DNA of 5,094 nt from an uncultured Eubacterium sp. (lineage in GTDB: Bacteria; Bacillota; Clostridia; Lachnospirales; Lachnospiraceae). The notes beneath the pieces were generated by a model that was not told where the DNA came from, did no database searches, and was given only the letters and a program-made list of their open reading frames with translations. The position numbers and the translations under genes were made by a program. The stretch is from contig CAJGDH010000141.1 in the NCBI GenBank assembly GCA_904502145.1, forward strand, positions 1 to 5,094, given 5' to 3'. This document shows, one piece after another, positions 1 through 4,593 of this stretch; positions within the stretch are counted from its first letter, which is position 1, and each line of letters begins with the position of its first letter.

Positions 1-103
1 GCTGAAGGATGAGGAAGTGGTGGAAGAGGCACCGGAAGAGCCTGCAGGTCCCACACAGGAAGAGCTGCTTACCGAGATCAGGGATCTCCTGAAAGATAAA
101 TAA
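1..103 (+). CDS. mscL: C-terminal end of large-conductance mechanosensitive channel MscL (partial)
   Basis: Only the last 33 codons are present, read from base 2 to the TAA at 101-103; the start lies outside the window. The visible tail is acidic and proline-containing (LKDEEVVEEAPEEP...) and then reads EELLTEIRDLLKDK. The LLTEIRDLLK end is the characteristic cytoplasmic C-terminal helix of MscL, which bundles as a pentamer below the membrane pore; the E. coli protein has a nearly identical ending. MscL opens under membrane tension to release solutes during hypo-osmotic shock. The pore-forming segments are not visible, so the assignment rests on this short tail alone, but the motif is distinctive. 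It is followed by its own terminator and appears unrelated to the downstream operon. Confidence 0.85.
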   Translation, partial: LKDEEVVEEAPEEPAGPTQEELLTEIRDLLKDK

Positions 104-137
104 AAACAGCAAAAGCAGACCGTTTTTTTACGAACCG

Positions 138-168
138 GGGCTGCCGCTTATCGCGGCAGCTCTTTTTT
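138..168 (+). terminator. Rho-independent terminator of mscL
   Basis: The arms 140-147 (GCTGCCGC) and 153-160 (GCGGCAGC) pair perfectly around the 5-nt loop TTATC. A G-U and a G-C pair (139/161 and 138/162) can extend the stem to 10 bp. A run of six T follows at 163-168. It lies 35 bp after the mscL stop and insulates the downstream operon. Confidence 0.87.
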
Positions 169-253
169 ATTTACGAGAGATACCGTTTCCTGTACAGTGA
201 AAACCCTCCGGGGGAGCAGATCGAAAAACTCCGGACAAAAATGAAGATCAGTA

Positions 254-282
254 TTGACAAAAGGGAAAACATAGTATATAAG
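254..282 (+). promoter_or_regulatory. Sigma-A-type promoter of the GntR-ABC operon
   Basis: A perfect -35 box TTGACA (254-259) is separated by 17 bp from TATAAG (277-282), which matches the -10 consensus at five of six positions. TATATA at 275-280 is a second possible -10 but leaves only a 15-bp spacer. Transcription would begin near 289, leaving a leader of about 60 nt before the regulator gene. The -10 box lies inside the inverted repeat described at 279-307, so occupancy of that site would block RNA polymerase. Confidence 0.75.
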
Positions 283-307
283 TGTGTTAAGACATTTAGT
301 ACACTTA
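279..307 (+). promoter_or_regulatory. Inverted-repeat operator candidate for the GntR/YtrA regulator
   Basis: This 29-bp imperfect palindrome has the form TAAGTGT-nn-TAA-nnnnn-TTA-nn-ACACTTA, centred on base 293. All ten positions of each half-site are complementary to the other half. It overlaps the last bases of the -10 box and the predicted start of transcription, the usual place for a repressor site. YtrA-subfamily GntR regulators are known to bind long palindromes in their own promoters, so autorepression by the adjacent gene product is the simplest reading; the binding itself is inferred. Confidence 0.62.
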
Positions 308-322
308 ATACGATTAGTACAG
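287..322 (+). repeat. Four 9-bp tandem units with TTA-type heptamer in the operon leader
   Basis: Four consecutive 9-bp units start at 287, 296, 305 and 314: TTAAGACAT, TTAGTACAC, TTAATACGA and TTAGTACAG. The shared core is TTA-R-K-AC followed by two variable bases. The second and fourth share the exact heptamer TTAGTAC. The first two units lie within the palindrome at 279-307 and the last two extend downstream, so they may be additional regulator contacts, or a degenerate tandem duplication. Confidence 0.5.
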
Positions 323-350
323 TACAGATCAAAAGGGGGGATGTGTGTCC

Positions 351-755
351 ATGATGCTGCTGGATTATAACGATAAGCGACCGATCTATGAACAGATCGT
401 GGAAAAACTGACCGGCCTGATCCTGCGGGGTGTCTATAAAGCAGATGAAAAACTGCCATCGGTGAGAAGTCTTGCCATTGATCTCTCCATCAATCCCAAC
501 ACCATACAGCGGGCTTACGGGGAACTGGAGAGGCAGGGTTACATTTACTCCGTAAAAGGCCGGGGGAATTTTGTCAGAGACAGCCGGGACCTGATCATCC
601 GGGAGAGGGAGAAGCTGATGGAAGAGCTCTCCTCCATGATCAGACGGGGCAGGGAGATCGGAATCTCTGAGCCACAGCTGACAGACCTTGTCAGGGAATC
701 CTTCCGCGGGAATCCGGCGGGAGCAGAGAACAGAAAGGAGGAGCCTGATGATTGA
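351..755 (+). CDS. GntR-family transcriptional regulator, YtrA subfamily
   Basis: This 134-residue protein is a small winged-helix repressor. It opens with the typical YtrA-type start (LLDYNDKRPIYEQIVEKL) and has the GntR DNA-binding domain at about residues 9-77: the helix-turn-helix with LPSVRSLAIDL and NPNTIQRAYGELE at 35-60, then the wing GYIYSVKGRGNFV at 63-75. The remaining 55 residues are charged and helical, long enough for dimerisation but too short for a FadR- or UTRA-type ligand domain, as expected for YtrA. ATG 351 is preferred because a G-rich Shine-Dalgarno (AAAGGGGGG, 332-340) lies 10 nt upstream; GTG 345 in the same frame would add two residues but is only 4 nt from it. The gene is first in an operon with an ABC ATPase and permease, overlaps the ATPase start by 8 bp, and probably represses its own promoter through the palindrome at 279-307. 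Its inducing signal is unknown; relatives respond to cell-wall antibiotics. Confidence 0.93.
   Translation: MMLLDYNDKRPIYEQIVEKLTGLILRGVYKADEKLPSVRSLAIDLSINPNTIQRAYGELERQGYIYSVKGRGNFVRDSRDLIIREREKLMEELSSMIRRGREIGISEPQLTDLVRESFRGNPAGAENRKEEPDD
734..741 (+). promoter_or_regulatory. Strong ribosome binding site that fixes the ABC ATPase start
   Basis: AAAGGAGG lies inside the 3' end of the regulator gene, 6 nt before ATG 748. It shows that translation of the ATPase begins at 748 (MIEIKKVKKSF, a normal ABC N terminus) rather than at the in-frame ATG 688, which would add 20 residues translated from inside the regulator. Confidence 0.85.
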
Positions 756-1647
756 GATAAAGAAAGTGAAGAAGTCTTTTGAGGATATCGAAGCTATAGC
801 AGGCGTTTCCTTAAAGATCAAAGAGAAGACCGTATTCGGCATGCTGGGGACCAACGGTGCCGGCAAGAGCACCCTGCTTCGTATGATGGCAGGGGTCATC
901 AAGCCGGACGCAGGCAAGATCCTGGTCGACGGGCAGGAGGTATATTCCAGTCCTTCCGCCAAGGCAAATTGTTTCTATGTATCGGATGAGCAGTATTATT
1001 ATCCTTCTGCCACGATCCGGGATATGGAGAGATTCTACCGGACCTATTACCCCGGTTTTGACCGGAAAAAATTCAAGGGGTTCATCGATCAGTTCAATCT
1101 GCCCGGAAACCGGAAGATCGCCGGCTTTTCCAAGGGGATGAAAAAACAGCTCTCCATCCTCCTGGGCATCTGTTCCAATGCCAGATATCTGCTCCTGGAT
1201 GAGACTTTCGACGGGCTTGATCCGGTGATGAGGCAGGGAGTCAAAAGTATTTTCGCCAGTGAGATGGAGGACCGCAGCCTTACCCCGGTGATCGCCTCCC
1301 ACAATTTAAGGGAGCTGGAGGATATCTGCGACCATGTGGGCCTTCTCCACGAGGGAGGCATCCTCTTATCCGAAGATCTGGCTGACCTTAAATGTAATCT
1401 TCACAAGGTTCAGATGGTGGCTGACGATTATCATCCGGATGAACTGAAGGACCTGTTTGATGTGGTCCAGCTGGCTGTCAGGGGAAGGCTGGTGACTATG
1501 ACTGTCCGCGGTGAGGAGCCGCAGATCGAGTCGGCGGTTAAGACGCTGAACCCGGTCTACTATGAACTGCTTCCACTTTCCCTGGAAGAAATCTTTATCA
1601 GTGAAACGGAGGGGATAGGCTATGACATCAAGAATATCATCAGTTAA
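748..1647 (+). CDS. ABC transporter ATP-binding protein (YtrB/ABC-2 exporter type)
   Basis: The 299-residue protein is the cytoplasmic ATPase that should power the adjacent permease. Motifs in order are Walker A GTNGAGKS (34-41, catalytic Lys40), the Q-loop region YVSDEQYYYP (77-86), a signature-like FSKGM (127-131), Walker B with the catalytic glutamate in LLLDE (148-152), D-loop GLDP (156-159) and switch histidine His185 in IASHNL. The nucleotide-binding domain ends near residue 210; the remaining 90 residues form an accessory C-terminal region. Two departures from the canonical form are visible: the signature is SKGM instead of SGGQ, and the residue aligning with the Q-loop glutamine is Asp80. 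Similar variation is common among ABC-2-type exporters, so activity is expected. The gene overlaps the regulator by 8 bp and the permease by 26 bp. The family handles antibiotics, peptides or lipids; the substrate here cannot be told. Confidence 0.94.
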   Translation: MIEIKKVKKSFEDIEAIAGVSLKIKEKTVFGMLGTNGAGKSTLLRMMAGVIKPDAGKILVDGQEVYSSPSAKANCFYVSDEQYYYPSATIRDMERFYRTYYPGFDRKKFKGFIDQFNLPGNRKIAGFSKGMKKQLSILLGICSNARYLLLDETFDGLDPVMRQGVKSIFASEMEDRSLTPVIASHNLRELEDICDHVGLLHEGGILLSEDLADLKCNLHKVQMVADDYHPDELKDLFDVVQLAVRGRLVTMTVRGEEPQIESAVKTLNPVYYELLPLSLEEIFISETEGIGYDIKNIIS

Positions 1648-3637
1648 GATCAGGATGGAGGACATGAGACACCGTCCGGCCATGATCCTCATCAGTTTCT
1701 TTATCTTTTTCCTGAGGGATCTGGCCCTCTATATCGTGATCCAGAACAGCAGGGTAACCTATACGGGGAGCAATATCCTGAAGGAATACAGGAGTGTCCT
1801 GAGGCAGTTTACCGGGCCCGACCTGGTCCACCTGGTCTACCTGATCCCTCTGGCCATGCTGCTGGCAGTCAACGGTTTCAATTATCTGCACAACCGGTCC
1901 AGGGTGGATTTCTTCCACTCTTTGCCTGCGGGAAGAGGAAGGTTTTTCCGGATGATCCTGGGAAATGATCTGGCCATCTTTCTGGTTCCCTACCTGATCT
2001 CCCTGGTGGCTGAAAGCGTTTATGTACGACACCTGGGATGCTTTGACCAGACCTACAGGACCTATCTGCTTTACGGAGTGATCTTCAACCTGCTGATCTT
2101 CCTCCTCTTTTATCTGCTGATGACCCTGTGTATGATGCTGACGGGGCAGACCTTCGTCTCACTGCTGGCATTCTTTGTGTTTATCCTGTATTCGCCGTTA
2201 TTCCTGAACCTCATGATCGAAAGCTACTCAGGGATCTTCTTCAAAACCTTCAGCAGGCTGCCGTCAATGTTGATGAAGGTCCTGGACTTCCTGTCTCCCA
2301 TCACTGTCAGTTATAAACTCAGTGAACAGTATAAGCTGTTCGCGGGAAAGGGAGTCAGCCTTCAGTCACTGGCAGTTTATCTGCCGGTCCTGGTCTGGAT
2401 CATCGTGCTCCTGGCCGCAGGTTATGTGACCTACCGTAAGTTCCCCTCGGAGTCCGCGGGGAATGCCATGACCTTTAAACGAGGGCGCAAACTGATCAAA
2501 TTCCTGATCGTTGTTCCACTGGCTATGTATGGAGGACTGTTCTTCTACTGGGTCACCCTGAACCGGTCATTTCTCTGGCTGTATTTCGGTGTGGTTTTCG
2601 GAGCATTGTTCTTTCACGCCATCGTGGAATGTATCTACCGGTCAGATATCAGGGGTCTGTGGTCCTCCAAAGTGGATCTGCTCTTTATCATGATCCTCGC
2701 GGTTCTCGCGGTCCTCTGCTTTGATGTGGACATCATTAAATATGACCGGAGGATACCGGATATGTCCGCGACGGCCTATGTTAAGGTGGCCGATAACTAT
2801 TATTACTATCAGGGGGAATTTGAAGAGGCCGAAGGGATACCCGCCGAAAAAACCGGAAAGCTGGCAGGGATCCTTGACCGGATCATCGAACAGACCGAAC
2901 TGACGGATGAAAATGATCCCCAGGTCTTTGTGCGGTATTATTATGATTCCGGCCGGATGGAGGAGAGAAGATTCCCCTTGAAGGAAGAGATGATGGATGA
3001 GCTGGAAAAGGAGCTTTATACCCTTAAGGAGTATAAGGATATGATCTATCCTGTTCTCAACGTTTCAGCCAAGGAAATCAAAGAAATCACCTGCGAGCAC
3101 CCCACCGTCAGCTTTGCCCTCAATCTGAAGCAGGAGGAGAAAGAAGCTCTCCTGGAAATCTTTAAGGATGAACTCCGGCAGGTGGGCTATGAGGAACTTA
3201 TCACCACACAGCCGGTAGCCAGACTGGAGATCTTCCGTGCAGAGAAAAAAGACGAAGACGGGGACAGTATGCGTGAACCGTCGGAATCCTATGATATCTA
3301 TCCCTCCTTTACGAAGACCGTTGCGTTCCTGAAGGAGCATGGGGCAACGACAGGATCCAGTGCTGCGGAGTATTCTCTCGACCACGTGGAACTCTTTTAT
3401 GAGGTGGATGACGGGGAAGAGGGTGAAACTACCTATAGGAGTTATTCCGTCAACGATCAGAAACTGATCGAGACAGTGAAAGACAAGCTGGTATTCATGG
3501 ATCTTAACGGAATGTATATCGCCAACCGCCGGCTGGATAACAACAGTTATATCAACGCAAGGATCGATGGAGTTGAATATGTCTTCTGGACAGACCCGGA
3601 AACCATAGAAGAGATCTATAAGCAGGTCAGAAAATAA
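1622..3637 (+). CDS. ABC-2-type transporter permease with large extracytoplasmic C-terminal domain
   Basis: The 671-residue membrane protein is the partner of the preceding ATPase. Nine hydrophobic segments are visible at about residues 20-40, 68-87, 112-134, 147-172, 177-199, 249-271, 292-312, 317-337 and 351-370. The motif DFFHSLPAGRGR (96-107), between segments 2 and 3, resembles the cytoplasmic HSLP loop of YtrC/D- and BcrB-like permeases. Basic loops at 272-291 and 338-350 fit the cytoplasmic side, so the odd segment count places residues 371-671 outside the cell. That domain is hydrophilic, rich in acidic residues and tyrosines, has no recognised catalytic motif, and resembles the uncharacterised C-terminal regions of some clostridial permeases (possibly DUF6449, from memory). 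ATG 1622 has a good ribosome site (CGGAGGGG, 1607-1614) 7 nt upstream; in-frame ATG 1655 and 1664 are less well placed. The role is probably export or removal of an envelope-active compound; substrate unknown. Confidence 0.88.
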   Translation: MTSRISSVKIRMEDMRHRPAMILISFFIFFLRDLALYIVIQNSRVTYTGSNILKEYRSVLRQFTGPDLVHLVYLIPLAMLLAVNGFNYLHNRSRVDFFHSLPAGRGRFFRMILGNDLAIFLVPYLISLVAESVYVRHLGCFDQTYRTYLLYGVIFNLLIFLLFYLLMTLCMMLTGQTFVSLLAFFVFILYSPLFLNLMIESYSGIFFKTFSRLPSMLMKVLDFLSPITVSYKLSEQYKLFAGKGVSLQSLAVYLPVLVWIIVLLAAGYVTYRKFPSESAGNAMTFKRGRKLIKFLIVVPLAMYGGLFFYWVTLNRSFLWLYFGVVFGALFFHAIVECIYRSDIRGLWSSKVDLLFIMILAVLAVLCFDVDIIKYDRRIPDMSATAYVKVADNYYYYQGEFEEAEGIPAEKTGKLAGILDRIIEQTELTDENDPQVFVRYYYDSGRMEERRFPLKEEMMDELEKELYTLKEYKDMIYPVLNVSAKEIKEITCEHPTVSFALNLKQEEKEALLEIFKDELRQVGYEELITTQPVARLEIFRAEKKDEDGDSMREPSESYDIYPSFTKTVAFLKEHGATTGSSAAEYSLDHVELFYEVDDGEEGETTYRSYSVNDQKLIETVKDKLVFMDLNGMYIANRRLDNNSYINARIDGVEYVFWTDPETIEEIYKQVRK

Positions 3638-3641
3638 ATCC

Positions 3642-3684
3642 AAAACTTCCTCTCTTGTAGTATAATAAGGGAGGAAGTTTTTTT
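3642..3684 (+). terminator. Rho-independent terminator of the GntR-ABC operon
   Basis: The arms 3643-3654 (AAACTTCCTCTC) and 3669-3680 (GGGAGGAAGTTT) form a 12-bp stem with one G-U pair around a 14-nt loop, and one more A-T pair is possible at 3642/3681. The T run reaches 3684. It begins five bases after the permease stop. The loop carries TATAAT, see the promoter entry at 3661. Confidence 0.82.
3661..3666 (+). promoter_or_regulatory. Possible -10 box of the nth promoter, within the terminator loop
   Basis: TATAAT, a perfect -10 consensus, sits in the loop of the preceding terminator. The best -35 candidate 16 bp upstream (TCCAAA, 3639-3644) matches only three of six bases, although the stretch around it is A-rich. 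Initiation near 3673 would give nth a leader of about 48 nt. It is the only plausible promoter in the 83-bp gap before nth; otherwise nth depends on read-through from the ABC operon. Confidence 0.42.
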
Positions 3685-3720
3685 AATTATTTTGTTATTG
3701 CTATTGATCGGAGACATAGA

Positions 3721-4443
3721 ATGAGAAAAAAAGAGCGAGCAGCCATCGTGATCGAAAGGCTGAAAAAGGAATATCCGGAAGTGGAATGTACCCTGGATTA
3801 TGATGAGGCCTGGAAACTTCTGGTCAGCGTCAGGCTGGCTGCCCAGTGTACGGATGAGAGAGTAAATGTGATCGTCCAGGACCTTTTTGCCAAATACCCC
3901 GGGGTGATCCCCCTGGCGGAAGCCTCACCGGAGGAGATCGAAGCTATCGTAAAACCCTGCGGCCTGGGCCACAGCAAGGCGAGGGACATCAGTGCCGCCA
4001 TGAGGATGCTCCGGGACGAATACGGCGGTCAGGTGCCGGATGATTTCGATGAGCTGATGAAGCTGCCCGGAGTAGGAAGGAAAAGCGCCAACCTCGTCAT
4101 GGGGGATGTGTTCGGCAAGCCGGCCATCGTGACGGATACCCACTGCATCCGCCTGTGCAACCGGATCGGCCTGGTGGATGATGAGAAGGATCCCAGGAAG
4201 GTGGAGATGGCCCTGTGGAAGATCATCCCTCCGGAGGAGGGAAATGATTTCTGCCATCGACTGGTCTGGCACGGCAGGGATGTATGTACGGCCAGGACCG
4301 TTCCTTATTGCGACCGGTGCGTCCTCAGTGATGTCTGCAAAGCCTTCCCGAAACTGGAGAAACTGAAGACACAGAAGGCAAAAAGAGCCCTGGCGGCTTC
4401 CACAAATGCTTCCGTCAAAGGGAAAAAAGCCAAAAAGAAGTAA
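3721..4443 (+). CDS. nth: Endonuclease III, DNA glycosylase/AP lyase
   Basis: This 240-residue base-excision repair enzyme removes oxidised pyrimidines from DNA and cuts the resulting abasic site by beta-elimination. The helix-hairpin-helix LPGVGRKSAN (115-124) carries the catalytic lysine Lys121, and the catalytic aspartate is Asp139 in VTDTH; these correspond to Lys120 and Asp138 of the E. coli enzyme. AQCTDERVN (41-49) is the usual N-terminal family motif. Four cysteines (189, 197, 200, 206) form the [4Fe-4S] site, but the first spacing is C-X7-C rather than the standard C-X6-C. The protein is about 29 residues longer than E. coli Nth (211 residues), the excess being a lysine-rich C-terminal tail ending in KKAKKK. 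ATG 3721 follows GGAG (3710-3713) at 7 nt. It lies 83 bp after the ABC operon, beyond a terminator, and appears to be an independent housekeeping gene. Confidence 0.96.
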   Translation: MRKKERAAIVIERLKKEYPEVECTLDYDEAWKLLVSVRLAAQCTDERVNVIVQDLFAKYPGVIPLAEASPEEIEAIVKPCGLGHSKARDISAAMRMLRDEYGGQVPDDFDELMKLPGVGRKSANLVMGDVFGKPAIVTDTHCIRLCNRIGLVDDEKDPRKVEMALWKIIPPEEGNDFCHRLVWHGRDVCTARTVPYCDRCVLSDVCKAFPKLEKLKTQKAKRALAASTNASVKGKKAKKK

Positions 4444-4458
4444 AAACAGGTAAAGGCC

Positions 4459-4488
4459 GGCGAGGGAAACACCTTGTTTTCCCCTGCC
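4459..4488 (+). terminator. Weak hairpin after nth, possible terminator
   Basis: GGCGAGGGAAAC (4459-4470) can pair with GTTTTCCCCTGCC (4476-4488) around a 5-nt loop, with one mismatch, one G-U pair and one bulged T. No T run follows the 3' arm, so it is at best a leaky intrinsic terminator. The 3' arm contains most of the -35 box of the purC promoter. Confidence 0.35.
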
Positions 4489-4502
4489 TTCTGTAGTACA
4501 AT
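4474..4502 (+). promoter_or_regulatory. Sigma-A-type promoter of purC
   Basis: TTGTTT (4474-4479) and TACAAT (4497-4502) are separated by exactly 17 bp; they match the -35 and -10 consensus at four and five of six positions. Transcription would begin near 4509, about 85 nt before the purC start. Confidence 0.65.
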
Positions 4503-4508
4503 ACACGC

Positions 4509-4593
4509 ATATCTACGATTGGGACCGGACCTGTAGTCCGCACAGGATTACGGCGGTCAGCCTGTCGGAAAACCGAGAAAGGAATAAGGAAGA
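4509..4593 (+). promoter_or_regulatory. Structured leader of purC, candidate cis-regulatory RNA
   Basis: The untranslated leader holds several short complementary segments that exclude one another. CGGAC (4526-4530) can pair with GTCCG (4536-4540). CCTGT (4530-4534) can pair with ACAGG (4542-4546), and a second CCTGT (4561-4565) can pair with the same ACAGG. GACCG (4523-4527) can pair with CGGTC (4554-4558). A small hairpin TCGG-AAAA-CCGA (4565-4576) stands just before the ribosome site. It does not match the purine riboswitch core, and I could not fit it to the ZTP or PRPP types. There is no T-tailed terminator, so any control would act on translation. The stems are short and may be chance. 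Confidence 0.3.

Noticed and set aside
121..129. T run at 123-129 as a separate mscL terminator
   Set aside because: No stable GC-rich hairpin precedes it; the real terminator is the stem at 138-162.
190..197. CTGTACAG palindrome upstream of the operon promoter
   Set aside because: It is a single 8-bp palindrome about 60 bp upstream of the -35 box, with no second copy; chance is sufficient.
148..459. Minus-strand open frame of 103 codons across the operon promoter
   Set aside because: It covers the promoter, the palindrome and the mscL terminator, and its product shows no recognisable domain.
688..747. Longer ATPase start at ATG 688
   Set aside because: The added 20 residues would be translated from inside the regulator gene and do not look like an ABC N terminus; AAAGGAGG is correctly placed for ATG 748.
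171..962. Minus-strand open frame of 263 codons
   Set aside because: It runs opposite the regulator and the Walker A region of the ATPase; its TPAIIRSRVLLPAPLVP-type sequence is the familiar mirror of a Walker A coding stretch. It has no convincing ribosome site or family motif.
3065..3643. Minus-strand open frame of 192 codons opposite the permease C-terminal domain
   Set aside because: The plus-strand frame is a continuous 671-residue protein with a proper start and operon context; the reverse frame is a shadow.
3692..3720. TTGTTA at 3692 as the -35 box of nth
   Set aside because: The -10 position 17 bp on (CATAGA) is poor and abuts the start codon, leaving no room for a leader with the ribosome site.
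3925..4506. Minus-strand open frame of 193 codons opposite nth
   Set aside because: It lies opposite the conserved catalytic and iron-sulphur parts of endonuclease III and resembles no known family.
4509..4593. Known purine, ZTP or PRPP riboswitch in the purC leader
   Set aside because: The conserved core sequences of these classes could not be located by eye, so only a generic structured leader is claimed.
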